DNA from: Sabellastarte sp. h YS-2021 | Lineage: Eukaryota > Annelida > Polychaeta > Sabellida > Sabellidae | DNA: 64,000 nt | NCBI GenBank assembly: GCA_964017235.1 | Contig: OZ024935.1 | Coordinates: forward strand, 93,743,207 to 93,807,206 | Direction of reading: 5' to 3' | Shown here: piece by piece, positions 33,780 to 45,817 of the stretch | How positions within the stretch are numbered: position 1 is the first letter of the stretch | Layout of the letters: each line of letters starts with the position of its first letter | Translations under genes and position numbers: made by a program | Notes under the pieces: model-generated | The model's input: the letters and a program-made list of their open reading frames with translations, nothing else | What the model was told of the DNA's origin: nothing | Databases searched by the model: none

Positions 33780-36700
33780 GGTAATCCAAGTTGATCTCAG
33801 TATTGTGAGAAACATGATCTCCACTACATTGTTAAGACTTGACTTCATCAGTTCATCAGGAATCTGCAGCACTTTACCAATAATATTTGTAATATAATCT
33901 ATGTTATAACACAGACAGAGTTCCCTGCATTTCTGATCCCTCACGAAGAGTCTAAGAGGAGTTATAGCTTACTTTTATGCTTTGACTTTTGGTATTTCTG
34001 ATAATTTATTAAATATCTTTAACTTAATGAAAAGTTACACTTACAAGTGGGGAGTGTTATTAAAAAATGTCACTTAAAGCTTAATGTGTTACTGGATATA
34101 ATTTGCTTTTTACTGTCAGTATATCAACAAGCTTACACAGGCACTGACCCACTTTGGAGTTAATGATAACGGTTCACGTAGCTGTAGTTTATAGCCTACC
34201 TGGGTAACAGTTGTAACAGTTTTATGTCTTAAAGTTCTATCTTATAGTTTTAGTATGTAGGTACAGGCTTGTATTTTATGTGGCACTCGTTTAATGTTTC
34301 ATGTGACGTGATGAACAGGTGTTAATATTTATATTTAATATTTGATTGCCCCTGGGCACCTGGGTGGTTATATATTAAAGTGATGTTGGCCCAGGCGCCC
34401 TTGTTATGTAGGTATTAACATATAATTATTTCTTTTTAAATAAAATTTTGACTCAATGCTTATCTTTTTATTGGAGCCTGTTGGGCGTCCTTCACTTGAA
34501 CTGATTGTACTTACACTGTGCCTGAACGTGTGGTATCCACAAAACAAATGTTAGTATCCAAATCCCCCACATTGCAATTACAATTTTCCCCCTTTTTATG
34601 AAAACTAATGTCAATAAGTGGACTAATATTATATTATGTACTCCTGTACACTTTTGTATCATCATTGCAAAGGTATTCTAACACTCCTGGTATTATGAGC
34701 TTTTTTGTACATATGTGTTAAGTTATATACACAATCTTCTTACACAGTACACACTAAGGTAAGACATCATTGGAAAATCAGACATTGTGTATAGTGTTTT
34801 CAGTGGATGTTATGACATAAGGGAGTAAATTTCACCAAATATAAATAGCAATCAAAAGGTATACCAATAATACTGTAGCATTTTATATGGGGATTTTGTT
34901 ATATTTATCCAAACACATCAAACCATTTAAAATGATGAAACATATTTTTATTGAAACTACTTGCTCAATATTTCTCAATGGGTTAGTCTAAATTTGCAAT
35001 TTGTTGAAGGCTGTGCCAATAATCACCGAATGTCATTAACATTTAATGTATATGTGTCATTTCTTAGGCCAATGGAAACATGTTATTTGTTTAAGATATT
35101 AGTATTAGTATTAGATAGTTTAATATTTCTATAATGGCTACTATGTGTACTTCAAAACCTGCAAGTACCAGTGAAGGTAGTAGCAATAATAACAGGTGAC
35201 GTAAAATAGTAACATGGCACAGTTTGTTTTCTATTCACTAATAACATCCAGAAGTCTCCAGGTTAGTGACTATGAAGATGTAGATCAGCAGCGATGAATG
35301 GATTAAGTAGACCAAGACATTATTTGGATCCCAACATAGTATAAGGTTTACAATGAATCAAATCAACAAGTCCAGCTTTATACAATCAAGTGCAAATTAA
35401 ACAAGTGATAGGGTAGCCACCAAGTGCTAGTCAACCATGTTACAATAATGCACCCGTGTGCCAGTCAATCAAGTGGCTATACAGTAGCTTCATTACAAGG
35501 CCAACACTGCACACTGGGTTGAAGGTAATTCCAGGACACAGCAGAGGTGATGGCAACACTGGTGGCACCACCAGAAAGCAGACTCCACTTCCACATCAGG
35601 CAGGCTAATGAGCGGGCAGACTGCCAGCACCTCCACCACAACCAAGGATATACAACCATAACCAGAATGGGTACTGATCGCAAGTGCTACAAATCCACTT
35701 GTGAATAATTGTGTGTTTGGGGGGGGGGGATGAAAATAAGGGGAGTCTTCTACTGACAAAACCAAGAATCTTTGTGCGAATTGCAGAAGAGCTAACACAA
35801 AAATAACTTGCTGTAAATTAGTAAATAGAAAATTTCAGTTATTTGAAGGTGGGCCCCAAGGAAGAATCTCTCAAATACCTTGATGCTGGGTAGTGAAAGG
35901 AAGGGGTTGCGCCTTTTGTGGCTTAACATATTTTGCTATCAATGGAAAGCTTTAAATGTGTAATTATATAAATTAATTTTTACAACTCATAAATAATAAT
36001 GAACAAATCAAATTTTCTTGTGGTGTATTTGACTGGCAAGCCATTAAATACCACATGAGAGTTTTTCTTTTGTTAAAAGTGTCCAATATTTTTTCACATT
36101 GCTCATTACTCATTCAAATTTCAGAAAAAATGGCACCTTGACAGCAATTTATTATGTATTTGCTTTCTTTTATCAAAATACTTCAACATATTAATTAGTA
36201 CTGAATTCATTATATCAGAAGGTAAATTCACTTAATTAATAGATGTTATGTTGGTTGTTTTAAATTTCAGAAAACAAAAAATTTACATTATATGGAAGTC
36301 TGTCTAAATGTGTGTCAGCGGGATTGTACTGTAGAATATTTTTATAATATCATACTAATATTTGGTGATTGATTTTCAATGCTCAGAATAGAATAAATGA
36401 TATGCTTTTTACTATGAGCAAATCATGATCGATTTTATAAAAAAACAAAATATTTGGTTTTAAATTATAATAAGGGATCACAAATTGAATATGTTAAGTA
36501 ACATATTGGCCTTGCACAATTGATGAGCAACTGAGTCATTTTGTGCCAGAGTAGTGGAGACAGTTGATGCTAAGGCAGAATAACAATGCCAGTCAAGTAC
36601 ATGTTCTTTATGTAATGAATAGCTTTATATCACTTAATCTCTGTCATCCGACCACCTCTAAGACACAAAATACATGTCCAGAATGCAAAGCAAAGGTCAC

Positions 36701-36781
36701 ATGCTATAGCAGGGTCAGCTCCAGAGATGTTATTAAAAGGAAAGACTTTTAAGGAGAGTATGATTTGTTTGAAAGGTAAGT

Positions 36782-36956
36782 TTTATCACCATGGGTAATT
36801 TTGTGGGCAGAGGAAACCAGTACATACAGTTGATCTGCACTGTAATCTGCCGACTATTGGTTAGCAACAACCAACTTCCCAACCTGAGGTCTGGGGTTTG
36901 AACCGCCGACCTCAGAGGTGGGAGGCTAGTGTGGTATCACTGTGCCACCATGGCCC
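36782..36956 (-). mobile_element. tRNA-derived SINE, unit 3
   Basis: Third array copy of the SINE at 23680-23854. Confidence 0.65.
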
Positions 36957-37393
36957 TTGATTTGCTGAAAGTAACAACATACTAGCAGTAGAATACTTTA
37001 GTGTTCTCAAGAGGAGTACATGAAAAAATTAACCAATTTCCCTTGTGTAGATCATATTCTTGTGTTTTGTTAAATCGGTTATTTATGCTGGATTGGGTGC
37101 CGCTTTAAAATGTGTTTGACAGAAAAGAGAGGGGAAAATGGAATGAACAGACATTTAAATCCAGTTTCTTTAATTGCTGTGTTCCACTGAGGCTGACTTG
37201 TTGGTAACTATTGATTTTTGGGGGGTCAGCAGTAATGTTTATAGAGTCAGTTAGGATCATTTGTAGTTCTCCGGCCTGTCACGGCGAACCAGCAAAGTAT
37301 CATGTTTGATATTTCACTGACCCACACAAGTTTATAAACTCCTGGAAAGGACTAATAGATGCCAGCTTCTTCTGCCCCCTGGTAGCTGCTATC

Positions 37394-37965
37394 TCAGATC
37401 CTGTCCTCCTGACCAGCCAATTCCCCCACATGATTGAAATAGTCTTTCAGTCGGTCTCATTGATGTTTGGCTCCCTCAAAGGATTCCTGTAATTTTCATC
37501 TGGTACATACACAACTTGCTAATCTTCCCTGTTTGCTTCTCCCTGGTGTGTTGTGAGCATGATATGCAACACCACACATGTTTAAAAAATGTCTCTGACA
37601 TCCCTTGGCCTTTACTCCATGGAGTTCAGTAGTATCCTGAATCTCTTAACTATTATTCCAAAAGCATTCTCCACCACCCTCCTGCCTCTGAAGATCCTGT
37701 AGTTTGTTCTTCTTTCTTCCCTTATGAGCTGTCTTCTGCTGTAGGGTTCTACCATTCATGGCATCAAGGCAAATGCATCATCTCCCCGCAGGAAATAATA
37801 CTGCAAAGCTGGTCCTCCCTCCCCCAGTGATTCAGGTGTCAGAAGAGCCAATGTGCCATCCTAAATCTTCTCCCTAAAATCACTTCTGTTGAAAAACTTG
37901 GCATCAGATAAAGATCAACTTCACCCACAATCTATCTAGAAGAATCTGTATTCTGTGTTCAGCAG
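37394..37965 (-). pseudogene. PIF/Harbinger transposase (HARBI1-like) remnant
   Basis: Minus-strand reading reveals successive HARBI1 motifs: a GSLSDAKFFNRSDF-like start, LALLTPESLGEGGPALQYYF, LRGDDAFALMP (a catalytic Asp region), [20 protein letters not shown] (catalytic Glu), TCVVLH and KDYFNHVGELAGQEDRI at the C-terminus. Stops break it at several points and the N-terminal half is missing. The functional enzyme would be a DDE nuclease that moves Harbinger elements. The break between unit 3 (up to 37582) and its flank lies inside this gene. Confidence 0.8.
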
Positions 37966-38515
37966 GGCTAGTAGCACCAGGGAAAAGAAACCTGGTATCC
38001 TGGGATATCAGTGTGTTTTAGCTTTGCCAAGAGGTTGTTGTAGCATCCATTTTTCTTGTTACTACAGCTGGTTGTGGCATCCTTTTTCTTGTTACTACAG
38101 CTTGTTGTGGCTTGATACAGCTTGTTGGTTAAGGGTTTATTGCTTGTCCTCATAGTTTCCCATCTTGTCATGGATAAAATACTCCTAAAACCAAGTCAGG
38201 ACGGGATCTTGATCCAGACAAGCCAGGATGTACAACGTCCTGTCGTTAAATGAAACCAACCCAACATTTTCACACTCTTTTTCGTGAAGTTGTGTCCCTG
38301 ACTTCCGAATTTTGCAACCAAACCTAGAGTCGTAGAGTCAGTACAGAGTCAGCTCCAGTGGAACACCCCCATAAGTCATGTATAGTAAAAATATTTTTTC
38401 TTTGACAGCAACCTTTCTAAAGAAATATGAGGAGTTGGTGAGTCACAGATTGCAAAACAAAATAATACCACTTCATATCTGAATATTGCAAAAAATAGTT
38501 CATTCCTTTACTCAC
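37966..38515. other. Non-coding flank with short tandem repeat
   Basis: Between about 38033 and 38130 a 33-bp word (gttgtagcatcc, ttcttgttactacagct) is repeated two to three times. No gene recognised. Confidence 0.45.
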
Positions 38516-38763
38516 TACAGCAGGTAAGTCGATTTGTAATATCCACAGAGGATACAGTAACATAGGCTTCCATGCCCACAGCCTACCATGGATTCTCCTC
38601 TTTAGAGAGTGTTTGAGTACAGAAACCCTGTATAAAGTTATTATATCAATGCTACCATCTACAGCCTTGTCATATAAACCATTCAAACTGCCAAAGATTG
38701 CGAAGGAAAAATAGACCTGTAGATCTGTAGGCTTCTCCAAACGACTAAATATGTAAGTCCCAT
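38516..38763 (-). pseudogene. Isolated FTP lectin exon, copy C
   Basis: Homologous to exon 1 of copies A and B. It has the same acceptor and first codons, YDKAVDG in one frame, then a shift into a frame that reads the PW..VGMEAYVTV and ITNR motifs. The codon matching the copy A stop is CGA here. A splice donor (GTGAGT) is kept at its end. No neighbouring exons 2-7 were found, so it is a relic of a third gene or of an extra lectin domain. Confidence 0.65.
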
Positions 38764-41079
38764 CTACTATTATCAAATGAAGAGGTTGGATGACTTTGCA
38801 GTCCACATTATTTGCCAATGACATGCTTTAAACTATGTCAGTGTTACAAAGAAGTCACTTTCTAGTAGTTATCAATTAGTGGTATCAAATGAAAAGCCTG
38901 TCACCTCTGTATGTTTGACCCCCCACTCAAGTGGTAATGCTGATGATCTTTTCTATAACTCTGGCTGTTGAATGCTATGTAACGGACTAACTTCGACTTT
39001 GTAAACTGGTTACATCTGATGTAAATCACACATGCAGTGGCTATGTTGCACAAGTCTGCTATTTTGATTGCTATTCTATTAAGGATTGTTGCAAGGTAGT
39101 ACATTTCTGACAATGGCAACTGCAACAACAATGACAGTTACTACTGTCAGTTTGAGGACTATATAATTATAGCATTTCATTTGTTCTCTTAAAAAACAAT
39201 ATAGCTTTAATTAAATGATTTAAGAACTTTCTAATTGTCTGCCAGTTCAAAATCTGAAATCGGAATTTGTCCAATGGTTTTCTTTTGAACAGAACTTCGT
39301 TTGAAGCACAGCCTTTGAATATTTAAGGTGCTAAATTTCAATCAATTAACTTACCTGCCAGTAATGGTAGATACCATGAAACTAAATAATATCAACACAT
39401 TGCCTGATTTTAGTGTCCATACCACAAACAGGTTGGTAGCCATAGTGGTGTTGCATTCAATGCACCATCTTATGCCCTTTTCACACTACAAGTGGTGCGT
39501 ACAGCAGTGGAAGTTTTACTCTGCCGTGGAAGAGTCTCCAGGTCGCCTGATTTTGTCTGAGTTAATCACACTACAGGTGGATAGCCACTGATTGGACACA
39601 GTTTTTACCATCAATAACAGTAGGATGACAGTGCTACAAACACTGGTCATGGAGAAGCAAAATCCATTAACCTCAACTCACCTTCAATAGCCATTGCACG
39701 AGCATGTGGCAAAACGACCAATATCTTATCTCACCTTATGTCACCATATTACACCAAAAGATGACTGAATCACAAACTTATGTACATCGTGGACAACACA
39801 TTTGGTTACCCCAGTAAGAAATTCATATGCACATGCCCAAATTGTCTGTGCATGCCCACAATACCAAATTCAGAGGCAGAAATTTGAAGTCTGAAGGTAA
39901 TGGATGGTTTGCCACTGACTTGCAAGGTCACAGTAGTCGGGCAGTGATCCAAGGACAGGGATGTTTAACACAAATGCAGCTTTCCGCTGGTGATACTGCC
40001 TGTAGTGTGAAAGGGGTATAAGGGGTAAACCAACCTTGTCTTCTTTCAGAATAAACCAAAGACTCATCTTTTATATTGCTTTTGAGCCACGATAGCCTCT
40101 CCCTTGTGACTCTTGCCTCTAGAATTCAAAGGTTAAGGAAATTGTAATCAGGTCAGTTTGTTTGTTTGTCCTGGTGGATAACTTAAATCTGATACATTGT
40201 ATGCAGGTTATATATTCAAACAACATGGAGTCAAACTGTGACTGGGCCTCTTCAAAGAAAGTTGAATTTTTTTGTGAATTTTCCGCACATCGGGAACACA
40301 AATATTTAAGACTCCCATTTATAACTACCTTTGTTTACCCTGGAATAAAGAAGTGTGGAATTGTTAGGTTAAAAGTGGTAATTGTACTTACATTGTGCAT
40401 GAATGGGTTTGGTACACAAAACAAATATCAGTATTAAAATAATACACATTTTATCCATGCTTTTTAATAATATCTTTACCGATGTATTGACTTTATTACA
40501 CCCTACACTTCAGTAAAGCTCAAAACAACACATGCTTTACATTTAACTCATAGGCATTTGAAATGTACTTCTATTTTCCCTTAAATGTCAGACAAATATA
40601 GTTCACCTGTGGGAAATCATTAGAATGCAGTATCACACAGGTGTACACTATTTATGCCGATTTTAATGGCACAAGGAAGTTTATTTTAGAAAAAAAGAGT
40701 CACACATAACACGATGCATACAGATAATACTTGATTTTTATGACAGAAGGAAGTTTGATGTACATAAAGGAATCACGCCGTTCGGGGTATATACAGAGAT
40801 AATACTCTTTATTTATCTTTATACTCTTTATTACTCTGCATAGAGCTTTTATTGTGTATTTAAAAGATCCCGCCATGGTTAGATAATGCATTGAAAATGA
40901 AACCATTCATAGATATGTAAATAAAATCCAAACTTATGTGAAATCAGCAAGCCTGTGTACTTTAGTCCATTATATAATGTCACAATATTTATAATAAACA
41001 GGAGCCTTTATGGATGAAAGAAAAACAGTGGAAATCATTTTTATACTTTTACATGTTAATGTTAATTTGAACAAGGCCA
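38764..41079. other. Non-coding, no gene recognised
   Basis: Only short frames without domains. Near 40370-40440 a short word set ('gtacttacattgtgc', 'cacaaaacaaat') also occurs in the tandem units at 21390-21450, so part of this is repeat-derived. Confidence 0.4.
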
Positions 41080-41275
41080 AAAAATGTTTTCGTCTACGTG
41101 AATGAGCTGCAAAAGCCATCAGATACACAAGTGGTGCACTCAGACGATTACCCATCAAAATACTAATGTAGCCCATTGCTGCTCAGCCTCAGTGATGAGA
41201 CTGATATTCATCACACTATGCTTCCATTCCCGAATGTCAGGTGAAAAAGTGATCTCTAGAAGTACTTAAAATCTG
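41080..41275 (-). repeat. Dispersed repeat family R, inverted copy
   Basis: Reverse-complement relative of 13640-13880, sharing 'agccatca', 'gtggtgcactc', 'cattgctgctcagcctc' and 'agtgatctctagaag'. Confidence 0.45.
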
Positions 41276-41981
41276 ATGTCACTAATAGTAGAAATATTTT
41301 TCTGTATTTTGTACGGGTGTATACATTTCAACAGTATCTCCTTAATTATTTATGACCTTAGGCCTAACAACCCTGCGGCTGATAATAATTATTGATACAG
41401 TGCTAAAATATTTTATGTTGAAAAATTAACATTTACTTGTGATTAACTGAAACCACAATTTGATATATTTAACAGTCACAGAAAAGGAAGGTTCAGTTAA
41501 AAGCAAATGTAAGGGAGCTTGGAAATGCCATATTTTGTAGCTACCATATGTCACTCGGTAAATTGTATATTGAAACTAGTACCTAGATATCTAGAACATT
41601 CAAGTTACTAAGAAATTAGTTCATTCAATTTCAAGTTCAATGAGTGTTCAAAGGTTAAAATGCTAGGTTCTATCAGCTCAGTATAGCAAAACTTCTTTCT
41701 AAATTTCTTGTGATAAATCCCCTTTTTCGAATTTTATTATTTTGAATTAACATGACAACTACACGTGAAAACTTGCAAATAAATAAATGCCCCCAAACCA
41801 TAACGAATACTGAACTTTGATTCTACAAATTCACGTGACGTACTCCCTCCCAGTCTTGACTAAAGTTCTGAGAAATGGAATAAGACTCTCCGACTTAATT
41901 AAGTCTTGGTAGGGCCAGGCTAACTTGGTTCAATCAACTTTTGGTTGTTCTTGGTTAATACTTAAGTTGTATATCATACCT
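41276..41981. other. Non-coding, nothing recognised
   Basis: AT-rich with no open frame of note. Confidence 0.4.
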
Positions 41982-42178
41982 ACCATGTTATACCAGTTAT
42001 CTAGTGACAGGTAGCTAGAAGGGCGGAAGAAATGAATACATACAGTTGGCAAGGTTATGTACTGTAAACTGCCGGCCAACTGCATGAAAATACCACATTT
42101 GACACATGACATTGGGCTAGACTATTAAAATCTCTGAGGAGGGAGGTAAGTATTTTATCACTTTATCGCCATGGCCCA
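41982..42178 (-). mobile_element. Degraded tRNA-derived SINE
   Basis: It keeps 'gaagggcgga', 'tgtactgtaaactgccg' and the head 'gggccatggcgata' of the SINE family in antisense. The B box has eroded. Confidence 0.45.
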
Positions 42179-42636
42179 CTTTACTTAAATAAACTAAATG
42201 GACAGAATTTCTATAATATGACAAGATATTTATATACCAGACAGAAGTTGCCTATGCTTAGAAATTAAATATGAGGGATAATGTGCAAGAGATTTACTTA
42301 TATTGAAGTGTAACTTGAAAGAAACTGTAACTGATCTGAATGGTTGATGCCTTAAAAAGATCACTTTAAAATGCTCTTTTATGCAACCCTTCCCTGTGCA
42401 TATCCAAGTTTATATGTGAATACGTTTCTCATTTTCATTTGATACAACTGGTATCATTCAGGATCAAAATTTCTAAAACATCTACATAACAGATTAAGAT
42501 ATTTTTTTAACTTGAAGTATCTTCATTTAAACACAAGTACCACTGATATTTCCCCAGGACGACCCTAATGTCAAAAATTACTTTCAACTGGGATAATATA
42601 AGACGCATAATTGCCCTGTAAGATAACAACATGAAA

Positions 42637-42850
42637 CATTTATTTATTTGGGGTTTAACGTCACTTTCAACGCTGTACAGGTCATATCACGATGGGTAGT
42701 TGGAAGGGCAGAGGAAACCAGTACCTAGAGTTCATTAAGATTCTGTACTGTAAACTACCGCCCAACGGCAAGCAACTACCAGCTTTCCCACTTGAGGCCG
42801 TGCCAGGAACTGAACCCCGGCCTCAGAGGTGGGAGGCGAGAGTGTTACCA
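42637..42850 (-). mobile_element. tRNA-derived SINE with AT-rich tail
   Basis: On the minus strand, a tRNA-like head with B box GGGTTCAGTTCC is followed by the 'ctcaagtgggaaagctgg' body and a 3' tail ending 'ccccaaataaataaatg'. The same tail is seen at 55565-55585. Confidence 0.6.
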
Positions 42851-43224
42851 AACAACATGAAACAGTTTAATATTTAATATAAACTGTGTTATGCTACCAT
42901 TAACATTAGTGAAAGACAAATAGTACAGTAATGTCTTATTAATACACATAAAAGTGCTCTTGTATGGATCAGTTTTTAAGTATGCAATTCACCCTTAAGT
43001 GTCACATGGTGTCATCAAAGCTGTTTTATTTTCTCCACATTTTTGCCAATTAAATGCCACCGTTTACATGAGTAAATTAAAAACGGAGCTGCTTTTTACT
43101 ATTCCACATCTGGCCACACTCATTCACCACTCAATAGTTCAACTGCATAACCACAATTGTTATTTTCCAGACAAGAGTAGGGTACTACTTATTTTCAAAT
43201 TTACCCAACTGGCCACCACCAGGG

Positions 43225-44400
43225 ACTGAGTCAGTGGAAGGCACAATGGTGTTCCTGTAAGATTTTTCAGTGTCACTCCTAAAGGGAAAAATGTGATATT
43301 AATTGGGAAGTAGTGTATTTTAATTGGGTTTATCTGTTTCTTTGTGTTCGAGAACAGCTCAAAAACTATACATTAAATAATTGGGATTGTCTGTTTCTTT
43401 GTGTTTGACCACAAATCGAAAACTTTTCATCAGATCTGGTTCATTATTTTCACACAAGGTTGCAGTCTGTCTACCTGTGACTCATTCCTGCTCAAACGTG
43501 ACTAGGATATTGAGCCCACAGAAAGGGACAGCGCAGAATACCACAAACAACAGACAAGAAAGGTGTGTGTAGTTGGCCAGTTTGATGCAAATCAGTTAAA
43601 GAGGGAGAAATACAAACATAAAATTATGGTCACGGTGATGCACTCTTTTTAAATTGCAAGTAATAAAAAAAATCCCAAACAATACATCTGTGGCCAGAAT
43701 CTTTTGATGTCTTAGCAAGAGCTCTAGCGAGGCTTGTACTTCTAGAAATCTTTTTTATTTATTTCATTTTTGTTGTCACCAGACTTTCATGAATTGCGGC
43801 TTTGGTTGATGAATATCCATCTCATCACTGAAGTTCAGCAATGGGTTATGTTGGACAGTTGACCGTCTGACTTCTACGCCAGGTACGGGGTGAATCTGAT
43901 TCAAACGCAGTTTTTGTTACCAGATTTTCATAATGTGTAGTGCACTACTTATGTCTCCAATTTATTTGCAGCTCGAGCATGTAGACCGAAAGACTTTTCA
44001 TCCTTCTTTATTGTTGTTGTTACATTGTCCTTGTAATTCTACATCTTTCTCTACACTGACGATCCATGTACATAGGTTAAAAACTGATGTGGGTAGTATT
44101 TTAACTAAAGGTAGGGTCCTTTAGACCTCAGTCCTCAAATTTGATTGTGAATGTACAATTCTTGACTTAGTTTCCAGACTTTTTGTGTTTTGTCTCCAAT
44201 ATTAACCAGTGGGCTAGGGTTACTTTCTCAGATACCACCTGTTTCACTCAGAAATGAACATATGAAGGCAGGCACCTGCATCTCAAGGGCTGGTATAGTG
44301 ATATACATAACATAATCAGAGGGGAACCTGGGATTCTTCGTTTAGTACCTGATCTTTTAGGGAGTTGTGGTTTTCGGGACCTCATGAAGGTGTGGCCGAG
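43225..44400 (+). repeat. Long diverged interspersed repeat, copy 2
   Basis: Collinear with 735-2340 but without the 0.33-kb TIR element. It includes a family R segment at about 43700-43860. No coding frame recognised. Confidence 0.55.
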
Positions 44401-45590
44401 GTCAGTTCTGAAGAAGTTTTGTAAACCTTAAATTATTTTACTTCATACCAAAAATTCATGTGGCAGCTTCTGATTGGTCACCCATTAGTCTTCGTTTTGA
44501 ACCCTCCTTCACTCTGCCATTTTGAAGTTGGAATCACACAAGACAACACCTAAAAATTTGCCCACCCATTGTCAACCCTCCCCTTTAATTTAAGTGTTTC
44601 TTACTGTTTCATGTTCTTTGTAACTGTATTACTGCTTGTAGATATATATTTTCAGATTGCTACATATAACATGGTGGTCAAGTGCTAATATTCAACGCCG
44701 AAGGCTAAAAGCTAGTTTATTCACTGGCCCTTCTTCCTTATGGACACAATATATGTGTTTTGCTTCACACTTGATTGTGCTGGCTTTATTTGCTGAAGTA
44801 ATGCTCCAGTTAGCTGCTCTGCATGTTGTTCAATGTCCTGAGTCACGTGTGATGTCTTGCCTTCTGCATAAAGATCAAGAACTATGTTGTTGCTTGTGCC
44901 ACCTAAATATATATATGTATAATGAACTCTAATTTTGTGTATATTGTCACATGATGCCATTGTATATTAATGATTATTCAAGTCGTATATTATACCATAC
45001 AATGTTTTACATAATGCAATACACATAAAACATTAGTTGGTAGGTGTGGTCACCAGTCTAGTTGTGATCATGAGCTAAACTATTGTCAAGCAGAGGCTGC
45101 ATGGTGCAGTCACTAAGGGCAAACAATATAATTTAGTGAGGGGATCACAACGACCACCCTTCCAAAAACTAAACAGCAGTGAGTTCTTATTGTCTTTTAA
45201 TCTTTTAATCTACTGCAATGCAGACTGATGTACCTGTGGTTAACTCTATTTTATCATTATCTTAATTGGCTTTATATTAACACTGCAATGCACAGATGTG
45301 CACTTGCAGTTATTTGTTAATTTACTGCAATACAAAATGATGTACTTGCAGTTTCTTGCATCATTTTCCTTATTTTAATTGACTATGGTCGTCACTGATC
45401 ATAACCAACTTTACCTTCAGGGTATCTTTTCTTCACCCTGTACATTGCTTATACATGATTGATAACAATTTTACCACAAATACTTAAATTTTAAATGTTA
45501 AATGAAGATCCAATGGGATCAGGAATTTAGAATACACTGACTTTAGCTACTGGCCTTCTTGCCTTACCCGGCCACGTCTGTCAGCTGGGA
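44401..45590. other. Non-coding, no gene recognised
   Basis: Two overlapping 80-90-codon frames on opposite strands near 44657-44960 have no recognisable features. Around 45220-45350 a word 'actgcaatgca.a.tgatgtac..g.agtt' recurs about three times. Confidence 0.35.
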
Positions 45591-45593
45591 ATT

Positions 45594-45817
45594 TGACCTC
45601 TGTTTGACCTTGGAGGTCTTGCCTGACCTTGCATAACTTCCTTTGTCTTTGCATGATTGCTGCTCGACTGGCTGGCAGCTTGGGCAGTTTATAGAACCAA
45701 AGGACTTTAGATATGTAATCATTCATTACTGACCAAGCTGCTCGCCTTTCGGTGACCTTGTCATGTGATATTGACCTTCAAAGGTCGAAGGTCGGGATGT
45801 CATCTTGGAACTGACCT
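45594..45817. promoter_or_regulatory. Cluster of TGACCT/AGGTC hexamers
   Basis: TGACCT occurs at 45594, 45605, 45624, 45753, 45772 and 45812, with AGGTC words near 45614, 45782 and 45789. Two pairs form everted repeats with 3-bp spacers. AGGTCA is the half-site of nuclear hormone receptors. It may be a regulatory cluster or part of an unrecognised repeat; no gene start is known nearby. Confidence 0.3.

Larger units (their letters stand above)
31046..37582. repeat. Tandem 6.6-kb unit, copy 3
   Basis: The last copy (6537 bp). Its right end is not a junction: the Harbinger sequence runs on uninterrupted past 37582, which shows this is the ancestral right flank and that the duplication breakpoint fell inside the transposase. 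It has a small deletion in the right arm of F2 near 33734 and a short loss after the G-tract near 35729. Confidence 0.92.

Noticed and set aside
39328-40437. Several 60-90-codon frames on both strands
   Set aside because: Overlapping frames on opposite strands without motifs, splice context or family features; expected by chance in this much sequence.
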